Part shown: positions 48,025 through 55,709 of the stretch, piece by piece
How the letters are laid out: every line of letters begins with the position of its first letter
Position numbering within the stretch: the first letter of the stretch is position 1
Source: Dactylosporangium sucinum
GTDB taxonomy: Bacteria; Actinomycetota; Actinomycetes; Mycobacteriales; Micromonosporaceae
Direction of reading: 5' to 3'
Length of the DNA: 64,000 nt
Assembly: GCF_014647515.1 (NCBI RefSeq)
Contig: NZ_BMPI01000033.1
Location: 26,402-90,401, forward strand
Position numbers and translations under genes: made by a program
Notes under the pieces: generated by a model
Told to the model about the DNA's origin: nothing
Seen by the model: only the letters and a program-made list of their open reading frames with translations
Databases searched by the model: none

Positions 48025-48885
48025 ATGCGGTTTCTGCGACTGCGGGTCGCGTTGTGCGGCGCGCTCGCGGTGTTGATCGCGGTCGCTGTCTGGGCCGCGC
48101 GGCGGCCGGCTGAGCGGCCGCCCGACGCCGTCACGGCCGACGTCACCGGCTCGCCGCATCCGGCCGCCTCGGCCGGCGTCGGCGCGCTGCCGCAGCCGTC
48201 GGCGGCGCGGTCGAGCGGCGCTGACCCCGGGGGCTTGCGATACAGCTTCGACTTCGACGAAGGCTTCGACGGGGGCTCGGACGGCACGATCGCCGACACG
48301 GGCGGGCGGCTTCCGCTGCGGGTGCGGCGTGCGCAGGGCGGGACGATCACCGCCGTACCGCATGACGGCGGACTCGCGGTGCGCTTTCCGCCGCGGTGTG
48401 AGCATTACGGTGCGGAGAGTTGTGCGCGAGCCATCTTGCAGAGCGGGCCGGCGGACTTTCTCAATCCCGGCAGGCTTCCGTTCTCGTACGGCGCGAGCAT
48501 CCTCGTCAAGTCTTCGGAAACTTCCAAGGGCGCCAATGTCGTTCAAAAAGGGTTCTCGGTCGGTGACAGTCAGTTCAAGTTGCAGGTCGACGGCGCGGCC
48601 GGACGGCCGAGCTGTGTGATTGTCGGCAATGCCGGGCCGGCCATCCACGTGGCGCTGGCATCGCGCACCGTGGCCGACGGTCGGTGGCACCGGGTCGAGT
48701 GTTCGCGCGGTGACTCCCTGCTCACGGTGGCGGTAGACGGCATCGTGGTGGGCCGGACCGCAATTCCCTCGTCACTGTCGATAGCGAACTCGGATCCCCT
48801 CTGTATTGGCGGTAAGGGAACCAGCGCGAACAACGATCAGTTCGTGGGTGCAATTGATGATGTGTTCGTCACTCGGGGCGCGTGA
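48025..48885 (+). CDS. exported LamG/concanavalin-like domain protein
   Basis: 286 residues from ATG 48025. N-terminal membrane anchor or signal (LRVALCGALAVLIAVAVWAA), an Ala/Pro-rich linker, then a LamG-type beta-sandwich at about 75-285: YSFDFDEGFDGG, NVVQKGFSVGDSQFKLQV, SRTVADGRWHRVECSR, DSLLTVAVDGIVVGRT, LCIGGKGTSANNDQFVGAIDDVFV (in parts). LamG domains bind carbohydrate or protein ligands outside the cell. CACAAT at 48011-48016 just upstream and no ribosome-binding site hint at leaderless expression. The final third has more A/T at third positions than its neighbours. Ligand unknown. Confidence 0.75.
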   Translation: MRFLRLRVALCGALAVLIAVAVWAARRPAERPPDAVTADVTGSPHPAASAGVGALPQPSAARSSGADPGGLRYSFDFDEGFDGGSDGTIADTGGRLPLRVRRAQGGTITAVPHDGGLAVRFPPRCEHYGAESCARAILQSGPADFLNPGRLPFSYGASILVKSSETSKGANVVQKGFSVGDSQFKLQVDGAAGRPSCVIVGNAGPAIHVALASRTVADGRWHRVECSRGDSLLTVAVDGIVVGRTAIPSSLSIANSDPLCIGGKGTSANNDQFVGAIDDVFVTRGA

Positions 48886-48959
48886 CTTTAGGAACAAATC
48901 GGACAGTGGCTTGAACCTTTGGTCTCGCCGCCATAACGTGAATTCTCGTCGGATGGATG

Positions 48960-49104
48960 TCCGCGCCCACCACGGTCGCGCCAGACGGCACCGCCGAGTC
49001 GATATCCGAGCCGGGGACCCACGTGTCCAATCGGGGTGAATCCGCGACTGATCGCGGTAGGGCGACCTTCCCGTCCGAACCCGTCAGCTAACCCGGTAGG
49101 CGGC
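48960..49104 (+). ncRNA. ydaO/yuaA-type riboswitch (cyclic di-AMP)
   Basis: The 5' leader of the NlpC/P60 gene carries the conserved blocks of this riboswitch class in order: GAGCCGGGGACCCACG (49008-49023), GGGGTGAATCCGCG (49033-49046), GTAGGGCGACCTTCCCGTCC, then GAACCCGTCAGCTAACCCGG (about 49077-49096) and GTAGGCGG. In actinobacteria it precedes wall hydrolase genes and shuts expression when c-di-AMP is high. The 5' boundary is approximate. The ribosome-binding site AGAAGGAG (49111-49118) follows shortly after, leaving little room for a separate terminator. Confidence 0.88.
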
Positions 49105-49128
49105 CTTGGAAGAAGGAGCAGCTCCTCG

Positions 49129-50115
49129 GTGGACAGCCATCTGAGGTTGACGAAGCGCCTGGTCCGCATTCTCGCCGCCGCTCTCGGAGGTCTGTCGCTC
49201 GCCATCGGTGTCACCGGACTCGCGCACGCGGATCCGACGCCGGCCGAGCTCGAAGCGCAGATCGACCAGAAGTGGAACGAGATCGAGCCGGTCATCGAGC
49301 AGCACAACCAGCTCAAGGGTGAGCTGAACGCCAACAAGACCAAGCAGAAGCAACTGCAGGACCAGATCGCGCCGCTGCAGGCCAGGGTCGACGAGACGCT
49401 GACGCGGGTGTCGAGCTTCTCGGTCATGCAGTACAAGACCGGTCGCTTCTCCAGCTTCAACGCGCTGATGACCACGGGGTCGCCCGACACCTTCGCCGAG
49501 CAGCTGATGATGCTCAACATGATGGCGAAGGACGAGGCGGCCAAGGTCCGGGACGTGCTCGTCGCCAAGAAGGCGCTCGACGAGCAGAAGAAGCCGCTCG
49601 ACGAGCTGATCGCCAAGCAGGTCGAGCAAGAGGCCGCGATGGCCCAGAAGGAACAGACGATCAACGCCGAGATCAAGACGCTCAACGACATGCGCGTCAA
49701 GGCGTATGGGGGCACCGGCGGGCTCGGCAACCTGCGCCCCGTGGCCTGCCCGCAGTCGTATGACGGCAGCCCGGGCGCGAAGGCGGCGCAGGTCGCCTGC
49801 CAGCAGATCGGCGACCCGTACATCTGGGCGGCCGAGGGCCCGAACAGCTTCGACTGCTCCGGCCTCACGCTCTATGCGTGGAAGCAGGTCGGCTACTCGC
49901 TGCGGCACTACACCGCCTGGCAGTACTCGGATACCAAGCGCGTCTCGCGGGCCGATCTCAAGCCCGGCGACCTGGTGTTCTTCTACAGCGACCGGCACCA
50001 CGTCGGCCTCTATGTCGGCAACGGCTGGATGGTCCACGCACCGACATCCGGCGACCGGGTGCGGATGAAGAAGATCGACGACGGGCCGATCAACGGGTTC
50101 GGCCGCGTGGTTTGA
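49129..50115 (+). CDS. secreted NlpC/P60-family peptidoglycan endopeptidase
   Basis: 328 residues from GTG 49129, chosen over GTG 49036 because AGAAGGAGC lies 10 bases upstream and the earlier start falls inside the riboswitch. Signal peptide 1-36 (RLVRILAAALGGLSLAIGV, cleavage after AHA). Residues 40-200 form a coiled coil with many Gln/Lys/Glu. The NlpC/P60 domain occupies about 215-328: NSFDCSGLTLYAWKQVG (catalytic Cys), DLVFFYSDRHHVGLYVG (catalytic His), HAPTSGDRVR. It cleaves D-Glu-mDAP bonds in stem peptides during growth or daughter-cell separation. Controlled by c-di-AMP through the leader; strong terminator follows. Confidence 0.93.
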   Translation: MDSHLRLTKRLVRILAAALGGLSLAIGVTGLAHADPTPAELEAQIDQKWNEIEPVIEQHNQLKGELNANKTKQKQLQDQIAPLQARVDETLTRVSSFSVMQYKTGRFSSFNALMTTGSPDTFAEQLMMLNMMAKDEAAKVRDVLVAKKALDEQKKPLDELIAKQVEQEAAMAQKEQTINAEIKTLNDMRVKAYGGTGGLGNLRPVACPQSYDGSPGAKAAQVACQQIGDPYIWAAEGPNSFDCSGLTLYAWKQVGYSLRHYTAWQYSDTKRVSRADLKPGDLVFFYSDRHHVGLYVGNGWMVHAPTSGDRVRMKKIDDGPINGFGRVV

Positions 50116-50129
50116 TCGCTGCTGTGATG

Positions 50130-50159
50130 AGAAGGGCGGGTCTTCGGACCCGCCCTTCT
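50130..50159 (+). terminator. perfect hairpin with TTCG tetraloop
   Basis: AGAAGGGCGGGTC (50130-50142) and GACCCGCCCTTCT (50147-50159) pair perfectly around a TTCG loop, 14 bases after the NlpC/P60 stop. Confidence 0.88.
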
Positions 50160-50212
50160 GCATGCACGGGCGCCCGCCATCGTTCGCCGCCTTCCCCGCC
50201 GCCGCCTTCTCC

Positions 50213-50292
50213 GCGTCGATCTTGCAGTTGTGGTGCCGAGACACTCCCTGAATGTCCGACTTTGTCAGGCACCACAACTGCAAGATCGACGC
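50213..50292. repeat. extragenic palindrome, family GCGTCGATCTTGCAG, copy 2
   Basis: Arms 50213-50237 and 50268-50292 are perfect 25-base inverted repeats with a 30-base centre. The arms, total length (80 bases) and TTTGTCAGGCACC border match copy 1 at 12504-12583; the centres differ. It lies between the convergent NlpC/P60 and dcd genes. Confidence 0.88.
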
Positions 50293-50304
50293 GGAGGCTG
50301 CGCG

Positions 50305-50883
50305 TTACTGCGTGGGCCAGGTGCGCCAGTTCTGCCACGAGCGGCTCGGGGTCGGGCCGCGCTGGCCCTGGTATCGCGAGCCGTAGACCGCCGAGCCGTA
50401 CGGGTGCTCGGACGGTGACGAGAGCCGGAAGATGCACAGCTGGCCGATCTTCATGCCCGGCCAGAGCATGATCGGCAGGTTGGCGACGTTTGACAGCTCC
50501 AGCGTCACGTGTCCGGAGAAGCCGGGGTCGATGAAGCCGGCGGTCGAGTGGGTGAGCAGGCCGAGCCGCCCGAGGCTGGACTTGCCCTCCAGCCGTCCCG
50601 CGAGCTGGTCGCCCAGCGTGATGACCTCCAGCGTCGAGGCCAGGACGAACTCGCCGGGGTGCAGCACGAACGGCTGGCCGTCGTCGACCTCGACCATCGA
50701 TGTGAGCTCATCCTGCTGTACCGCTGGATCGATGTGCGTGTAGAGATGGTTGTTGAACACCCGGAACCACCGGTCGAGCCGCACATCGATGCTCGACGGC
50801 TGGACGAGGGCCCGGTCGAAGGGTGACAGCGTCAACTGGCCGTCTTCGAGCTCTTTGGTGAGGTCGCGGTCGGAGAGCAGCAC
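50305..50883 (-). CDS. dcd: dCTP deaminase (possibly bifunctional dCTP deaminase/dUTPase)
   Basis: 192 residues from GTG 50883. Trimeric dUTPase-fold enzyme: PSSIDVRLDRWFRVFNNH near residue 29, LEGKSSLGRLGLLTHSTAGF near 110 (catalytic Ser/Arg region), IDPGFSGHVTLELSN near 128, and a C-terminal SRYQGQRGPTPSRSW tail. It deaminates dCTP to dUTP, and actinobacterial forms often also hydrolyse dUTP to dUMP, supplying dTMP synthesis. Sequence is full length. Downstream of the MarR gene with a 9-base gap, so possibly co-transcribed with it. Confidence 0.95.
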   Translation of the reverse strand: MLLSDRDLTKELEDGQLTLSPFDRALVQPSSIDVRLDRWFRVFNNHLYTHIDPAVQQDELTSMVEVDDGQPFVLHPGEFVLASTLEVITLGDQLAGRLEGKSSLGRLGLLTHSTAGFIDPGFSGHVTLELSNVANLPIMLWPGMKIGQLCIFRLSSPSEHPYGSAVYGSRYQGQRGPTPSRSWQNWRTWPTQ

Positions 50884-50892
50884 TGTACGACC

Positions 50893-51345
50893 TTACGTGA
50901 CCTGGTCGGCGGCGTTCGTCGTCGCGGTGAGGACTTTGGTCAGGACGCGTTCGGTGACCGCGAGCTCCTCCTCGTCGAACTCCGCGAACGCGCTGCGCAG
51001 CCGCTCGCCCAGCGGAGTGAAGAACGCCAGGGCCAGTTCCCGGGCCGGCGGCAGCATTTCGAGGTACACGCGGCGGCGGTCCTCGGTGTCGTGGACGCGC
51101 CCGATGTGGCCGGCCCGCTCGAGCCGCCCGAGCAGTGCGGTGGTCGCGGCGGGGCTGAGGGACAGGCGTTTCGCGAGCTCGCCGGGCGTGAGCGGCTCGC
51201 TGTTCTCCGCGGCCCGCCAGATGTGCGCGACGGCGTTCATGTCGGTGCGGTGCAGCCCGTGCGCCCGGGTGAACACGTCGACAAACCGGTCGGCTTCGAC
51301 GTTGAAGCGGCGAAGGAGGTCGATCAACGCGTCGGCTGCGGTCAC
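50893..51345 (-). CDS. MarR-family transcriptional regulator
   Basis: 150 residues from GTG 51345 (TAADALIDLLRRFNVEADRF); the frame extends upstream but past a divergent promoter region. Winged helix at about 50-110: LTPGELAKRLSLSPAATTAL, LLGRLERAGHIGRVHDTEDR, RRVYLEMLP. Divergent from the flavin-type oxidase gene at 51405, with a LexA-type palindrome between them. Regulator of its neighbour by position; ligand unknown. Confidence 0.85.
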   Translation of the reverse strand: MTAADALIDLLRRFNVEADRFVDVFTRAHGLHRTDMNAVAHIWRAAENSEPLTPGELAKRLSLSPAATTALLGRLERAGHIGRVHDTEDRRRVYLEMLPPARELALAFFTPLGERLRSAFAEFDEEELAVTERVLTKVLTATTNAADQVT

Positions 51346-51375
51346 GTGGGTGCTCTTTCGTGAAACTCGGCATAA

Positions 51376-51391
51376 TCGAACATGCGTTCGA
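51376..51391. promoter_or_regulatory. consensus SOS (LexA) box
   Basis: TCGAACATGCGTTCGA fits the mycobacterial LexA consensus TCGAAC-N4-GTTCGA exactly and the Bacillus DinR form closely. It lies between divergent MarR and PNPOx-like genes, just upstream of TACATT (51393-51398), a plausible -10 for the latter. A MarR-type operator of similar form is the alternative. Confidence 0.6.
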
Positions 51392-51404
51392 GTACATTTT
51401 GGGT

Positions 51405-51911
51405 ATGGCAACGTGGGCAGACTTCGCCGCGGCCGAGCCACTGCTGGCGACGGCCATCCGCACGCTGGTGTGCCAGTATGGTCCGGGCCTGGGCTACCTC
51501 GCCACGGTGCGCCCCGACGGCGGCCCGCGGATCCACCCGGTCTCCCCGGTGATCACGGACGAGGCGCTGTTCTGCTTCGTCCTGCCGTCGCCGAAACGCC
51601 ACGACCTGGACCGCGACGGCCGCTACTCCCTGCACAGCTTCCCCGGCACGGACTCCGACGACGAGGCGTACCTGTCGGGGCGAGCCTGGCGGGTGACTTC
51701 GGACTCGGTGATCGCCCGCCTGGCCCGGGAGATGCGGGCCGCGCCGGGGGTGGACTGGAAGCTCTACGAGCTGACGGTTGACCTGGCAATGCTGGTCCGC
51801 CACGAGGCTCCGGCCACGTCCACGCGGACGGTCTGGAAGGCCCGCCCGGACCACATCCCAAGAGCAAGGCACAATGGTCCGTGCGCGGCGGCCGCGGATT
51901 CGGTACAGTAG
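51405..51911 (+). CDS. pyridoxamine 5'-phosphate oxidase-like flavin/F420-binding protein
   Basis: 168 residues from ATG 51405. Split-barrel fold suggested by GLGYLATVRPDGGPRIHPVSP near residue 30, CFVLPSPKRHDLDRDGRYSLHSFPG near 62 (in parts) and YLSGRAWRVTSD near 92. Members reduce or oxidise small substrates with FMN or F420, or bind haem. There is no ribosome-binding site and a possible -10 lies 6 bases before the ATG, so it may be leaderless. Divergent from a MarR gene with an SOS-type box between. It ends 9 bases before tRNA-Gly. Confidence 0.8.
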   Translation: MATWADFAAAEPLLATAIRTLVCQYGPGLGYLATVRPDGGPRIHPVSPVITDEALFCFVLPSPKRHDLDRDGRYSLHSFPGTDSDDEAYLSGRAWRVTSDSVIARLAREMRAAPGVDWKLYELTVDLAMLVRHEAPATSTRTVWKARPDHIPRARHNGPCAAAADSVQ

Positions 51912-51920
51912 GCGTCGCTC

Positions 51921-51994
51921 GCGGGTGTAGTTCAATGGCAGAACATCAGCTTCCCAAGCTGACAGTGAGGGTTCGATTCCCTTCACCCGCTCCA
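51921..51994 (+). tRNA. tRNA-Gly (anticodon CCC)
   Basis: Acceptor arms GCGGGTG (51921-51927) and CACCCGC pair perfectly; anticodon stem TCAGC/GCTGA holds loop TTCCCAA (anticodon CCC); T arm GAGGGTTCGATTCCCTT; CCA is encoded at 51992-51994. Its 3' end is the integration site of the element that follows. Confidence 0.95.
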
Positions 51995-52001
51995 CACGCT
52001 C

Positions 52002-52039
52002 CGGCCCAGGTAGACGGCATGATCGCCGCACCTGGGCCG
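52002..52039. terminator. hairpin between tRNA-Gly and the integrase gene
   Basis: CGGCCCAGGT (52002-52011) and ACCTGGGCCG (52030-52039) pair perfectly around an 18-base loop. Positioned to stop both tRNA and integrase transcription. Confidence 0.6.
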
Positions 52040-52085
52040 TCGTCGTTCTGATCTCTGCCGGGTGAGCGTGCCCCCTGCGTGCCCC

Positions 52086-53249
52086 TCAGCTCGCCACCGG
52101 GACGAGCGCGCCCGCCTGGCCGTCGTCGTCTTCGTCGTCCTTCGGGGCTCTGGACTGCTCGATCATCTGGCTGAGCCGGTCGGCGATGACCTGGTCGCGG
52201 CCCGCCGACTTGTGCAGGTAGATGAGCGCGGCCCGGGTCGTGGCGTGCCCCATCCGGTCCATGAGGTCGCGCAGGGTCGCGCCGGTCTCGGCCGCCCAGG
52301 TGTTCCCGGTGTGGCGGAGGTCGTGGAAGTGCATCTTCTCGACGCCGGCCGCGGTGAGGGCCTTCGTCCAGTGATCCTGGAAGTTCGACCGGCGCAGGGG
52401 GCCGCCCTTCGGGCCGACGAAGAGCAGCCCGTCCGGACCCTTCTCCGCGTACTCGTCGAGGTGGTGCGTGATCTCCGGCAGGATCGCCGCCGGTACGGTC
52501 ACCACCCGCACGCCGGCCGTGGACTTCGGCGGGCCGAAGTGGAGCGAGCCGTCCGTCAGCTCGACGACCGCCCGCTCGACGACGATCGTCCCCGACTTCG
52601 CGTCTATGTGCCGCCGCGCCAGTCCTGCCAGTTCGCCCCACCGCAGGCTGTTGAAGCAGGCCAGCAGGACGAGCGCCCGGTACCTTGCCGGAACGTTCGC
52701 CGCGATGACGAAGACCTGTTCGAGGGTGGCGACCGGCCGCTCGGCGCTCTTCTCCTGGCCGGCGCCTGGGATCTGGCAGGGGTTCGTCGCGATGAGCCGG
52801 TCGGTCACGGCGGTGTTGAGGATCGCCCGCAGCAGCCGGTACGCCTTGGCGACCGTCACCGGGCCGAGGGCGGCGTCGAGCAGGTCGCGGCGCCAGCGCC
52901 GCAGGCGCGGCGTGGTGATCTCGGACAGCGCCAGCTCGCCGAGCGCCGGCACGATGTGCAGCCGCAGGAGCCCTTCGTACAGCACCAGGGTTCGCGGCCG
53001 GAGCGACGGCCGTTCGCGAATCCAGGCCGCGCCGTAGTCGCCGAGCCGGACCTTGCCGGCGTCCGGGTCCAGCCAGTCGCCGCGGGCGATGTCGGTCTCC
53101 TTGCGCGACAGCCACGATTCCGCGTCCTTCTTGCGCTCGAAGGTCTGCGGTGCTGGCCGGAGCACACCGTCCGGGCCGGGGTAGCGCGCCTGGTACCGGC
53201 CGGATGGGAGCTTGCGGACCCGTCCGAAGTGCCGTCGCTTCGCCGCCAT
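52086..53249 (-). CDS. int: AICE tyrosine recombinase (integrase)
   Basis: 387 residues from ATG 53249, which shares one base with the excisionase stop. An N-terminal AP2-like arm-binding region (RKLPSGRYQARYPGPDG) and SAM-like core-binding domain precede the catalytic domain. Active-site residues: Arg in NSLRWGELAGL near residue 200, Lys in GPPKSTAGVRVV, HxxR in FHDLRHTGNTWA near 308, His in DRMGHATTRAA, and the nucleophile Tyr in ALIYLHKSA near 343. It recombines attP with the tRNA-Gly 3' end. Full length, apparently functional. Confidence 0.95.
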   Translation of the reverse strand: MAAKRRHFGRVRKLPSGRYQARYPGPDGVLRPAPQTFERKKDAESWLSRKETDIARGDWLDPDAGKVRLGDYGAAWIRERPSLRPRTLVLYEGLLRLHIVPALGELALSEITTPRLRRWRRDLLDAALGPVTVAKAYRLLRAILNTAVTDRLIATNPCQIPGAGQEKSAERPVATLEQVFVIAANVPARYRALVLLACFNSLRWGELAGLARRHIDAKSGTIVVERAVVELTDGSLHFGPPKSTAGVRVVTVPAAILPEITHHLDEYAEKGPDGLLFVGPKGGPLRRSNFQDHWTKALTAAGVEKMHFHDLRHTGNTWAAETGATLRDLMDRMGHATTRAALIYLHKSAGRDQVIADRLSQMIEQSRAPKDDEDDDGQAGALVPVAS

Positions 53250-53455
53250 CAGGCTGCCCTCCGATCGTTGCCGAAACACCGAGCCGCGTTGACTCGGCTC
53301 TCATGGACGTAGGCAGCCAGGTCGCCGGAGGCGATCCGGACGTGCCGGCCGAGCTTGTGGTACGGGATGCGCCGCTCTTCGATGAGCCGGCGGACGAACC
53401 GGGGAGTGGTGTTGAGCCGCTGTGCCGCCTGGTCCACGGTCAGCAGGTCGTCCAC
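53249..53455 (-). CDS. xis: excisionase (helix-turn-helix, MerR/AlpA-like)
   Basis: 68 residues from GTG 53455, overlapping the RepSA stop by one base and the integrase start by one base. Motif LLTVDQAAQRLNTTPRFVRR and the wing PYHKLGRHVRIASGDLAAYV are typical of the excisionase family DNA-binding domain. It directs the integrase toward excision. The repSA-xis-int order matches pSAM2. Confidence 0.92.
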   Translation of the reverse strand: MDDLLTVDQAAQRLNTTPRFVRRLIEERRIPYHKLGRHVRIASGDLAAYVHESRVNAARCFGNDRRAA

Positions 53456-55176
53456 TATGGAGCCTCCTTGTGGGTGGGTTCCTCGCTGTGGCTGGTTGCC
53501 GAAACAACCGGCGGGCCGTGGCGGGCCGCCTCGATCGCCGCTCTGAGTTCGGCGCGTTGCTGGATGCGGGCCGAGATGGCGCGCAGGAGCCGGTGTTGCA
53601 GCGGCGGCACGTCGGGGTCGTCCTGCCGGGCCATCTCCCAGGCGACCGGCGCCGGCTTGCCCGGTTCGCCGTCGACGGTGGGGACCTGGTCGTGGGCGTC
53701 AGAGATGCCGAGCAGCGCGCGGACCCAGGCGCGGGTGTCGTGCTTGTGGTCGGCGAGGGTCTTGCCGGACCACTGGCGGGAGACGAGCACCCGCCGGCCG
53801 CCCATGCCGAGGGTGGCGCGCTGGTGGACCTTGGCCTTGCACTTGCCCGGATGCTGGCCGGGCCGCGCCTTCTTCGGCTGGACGCCGTACCGCAGCCAGT
53901 TGGCGCACCGTTCGGAGCACGGCGTGTACCGCAGCTCGTGCCAGAACCGTTCCAGGTGAGCGCGCTGCCGGTCGGTCTCGGCCTGGTGGCAGGCGTCGAC
54001 CGACTTGGTGAGGTACTTGGTCAGGTAGCCGATGAGCTTGTCGGCCTTCGGCGTGCCGCCGAGGACGCCTTCCGCGTGGACCTGCGGGCCGAACCGGGCG
54101 ACGTGGACGGGTTCGGCGTCCGGGTCGGCGTCGACCTGGTCGAGCGCCTCATTCCAGGTGGGCAGCGGCGCCCGGGTGTCCGGGTCGACGTACCCGCCGC
54201 CGTCCGGATCCCAGATGGGCGCGTCGTGCTCGTCGTAGCGCACCACGTCGACCGGAGGCCACCACACCTGGTGGTACGTGGCCGCCGCGATCCGGCGCAG
54301 CAGCTCCCGCGGCATCGTGCCGCGCATTGCGAAGTGCGCGTGCGGCGCGAGCCGGCGTTGCGGCTCGACGGCGCCGAAGTACTGCACCGACCAGCCCGCC
54401 GCCCGCCTGGCGTTCTGCCAGAAGCGATCCAGCAGCGCCGGGAAGTGCACCGCGTCCCAGGCAGCGCGGCGGTAGTCGTACGTGCTCGGGTTGACCGGAG
54501 TTCCGTCCTCCCGGACGCGGCCATAGCTGTCGAGCGTGAGCGTCAGGAACGTGGACGGCTGGAACACCTGCCCGTCGCGGCCCTCAAAGGTCCGGCCGAC
54601 CGTCTTGGGCAGCACCTTGAGCCGGGGCAGGTCCGGGGCATCCTGCCGCCGCTTGGTCGACCGGACCCGCCGCTCCGGCTTCGGCTCGCCGTCCGGGCTC
54701 TTGCCAACCGGTGTGAGCCGGCCCCGCATGCCCGACTCAGTGATCGCCTGGTCAAGCTCGACGATCGCCGCTTCGAGCTCGGCGACCTGGTCCCACTCGG
54801 CCGCCGCTTCGGCGCGGCCCCGCTCGAAGACGAAGTGTGCCCGAAGCACGATCAGCGCCCGCTGTTCGTCGGTCGGCTCATCCGGCTCAGGGAGCGGTTC
54901 GTCCGGCCGGTGCCAGCCCTCCCGGCACTGCTGCTGACGTAGCCGCCGTGCCCGCTTGGCGCAGGGTGGGCACTTGTCCTCGCGGGTGGCGCCGCAGGGC
55001 AGGTCGATCACTTCGGTCTGCCCGGTGCCGAGGTCGGTGCGGCGCAGCAGGACCGGACGGATGCACACGCCGTAGTCCTGCGCGAGTTGGCGCAGCGCGT
55101 CGACCGCCCGGGGCATGGCGAACCGCGCGGCGCGTGAGCCGGGCCGAGCCGCAATCTCCTCGTGGACCACCGTCAC
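53455..55176 (-). CDS. repSA: RepSA-type replication initiator (HUH endonuclease)
   Basis: 573 residues from GTG 55176. A Cys cluster near residue 60 (CGATREDKCPPC) may bind zinc. The HUH motif is RRLAPHAHFAMRG near residue 277, and the candidate catalytic Tyr is in GYLTKYLTKS near 382. STFLTLTLDSYG near 205 is the preceding conserved motif. It nicks the element origin and starts rolling-circle replication after excision, as RepSA of pSAM2 does. Start overlaps the stop of the upstream DUF2637 gene by four bases. Confidence 0.9.
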   Translation of the reverse strand: MTVVHEEIAARPGSRAARFAMPRAVDALRQLAQDYGVCIRPVLLRRTDLGTGQTEVIDLPCGATREDKCPPCAKRARRLRQQQCREGWHRPDEPLPEPDEPTDEQRALIVLRAHFVFERGRAEAAAEWDQVAELEAAIVELDQAITESGMRGRLTPVGKSPDGEPKPERRVRSTKRRQDAPDLPRLKVLPKTVGRTFEGRDGQVFQPSTFLTLTLDSYGRVREDGTPVNPSTYDYRRAAWDAVHFPALLDRFWQNARRAAGWSVQYFGAVEPQRRLAPHAHFAMRGTMPRELLRRIAAATYHQVWWPPVDVVRYDEHDAPIWDPDGGGYVDPDTRAPLPTWNEALDQVDADPDAEPVHVARFGPQVHAEGVLGGTPKADKLIGYLTKYLTKSVDACHQAETDRQRAHLERFWHELRYTPCSERCANWLRYGVQPKKARPGQHPGKCKAKVHQRATLGMGGRRVLVSRQWSGKTLADHKHDTRAWVRALLGISDAHDQVPTVDGEPGKPAPVAWEMARQDDPDVPPLQHRLLRAISARIQQRAELRAAIEAARHGPPVVSATSHSEEPTHKEAP

Positions 55177-55709
55177 CGGGGACCACTGCCGTTGGCTCGG
55201 GCGAATGCGGTCGGCGACACCGGCAGCACCGCGGTTGTCGGCCGGATTACGGGTGTCGGCGTGGCGTCTTTGCTCACCGGGATGACCGGCGCCGGTTCGG
55301 GTTCGGTGGGCGTGGGTGAGGCCGGCGCCGCCGGGCTGGACAGGACCAGCTTGATGAGCGCGAGGAAGCCGAGCGCCGGTACGGCCGAGATGAGCCAGCC
55401 GGACACGCCCGGCTTCGCCTCTGCGAACTGACCGGCGAGGGACAGCGCGACCGCGCCGATGATGAGCGCGACCGGGTATCGGCCGACCGGGATGCCCCGG
55501 CGTCGCCGCCGACGAGCCTCCAGGCCGGCGGCGAGCGGGATCAACTCCGTTACCATCGCGTTGGCCCAGCCGAACCAGTCGCCGGTGCCGTCGGGCGAGT
55601 TGTGCATGGTCCAGTCGTGGACGTGGGTGAAGGAAGCAGCACCCGCCATGCCGGCCACGGCCAGCAGGATGAGCACCTGTGCGCCGGACTCGGCGCGCTC
55701 CCTGGTCAT
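55173..55709 (-). CDS. DUF2637 membrane protein of the element
   Basis: 178 residues from ATG 55709. Four hydrophobic segments (VLILLAVAGMAGAASFTHV, AMVTELIPLAAGLEA, YPVALIIGAVALSLAGQF, WLISAVPALGFLALIKLVL) and an HDWTMHN motif match DUF2637, a family common in AICEs and linear plasmids of actinomycetes and often compared with spread (Spd) proteins. The C-terminal 50 residues are Pro/Thr-rich. A role in intramycelial spread is the usual suggestion. Confidence 0.82.
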   Translation of the reverse strand: MTRERAESGAQVLILLAVAGMAGAASFTHVHDWTMHNSPDGTGDWFGWANAMVTELIPLAAGLEARRRRRRGIPVGRYPVALIIGAVALSLAGQFAEAKPGVSGWLISAVPALGFLALIKLVLSSPAAPASPTPTEPEPAPVIPVSKDATPTPVIRPTTAVLPVSPTAFARANGSGPR

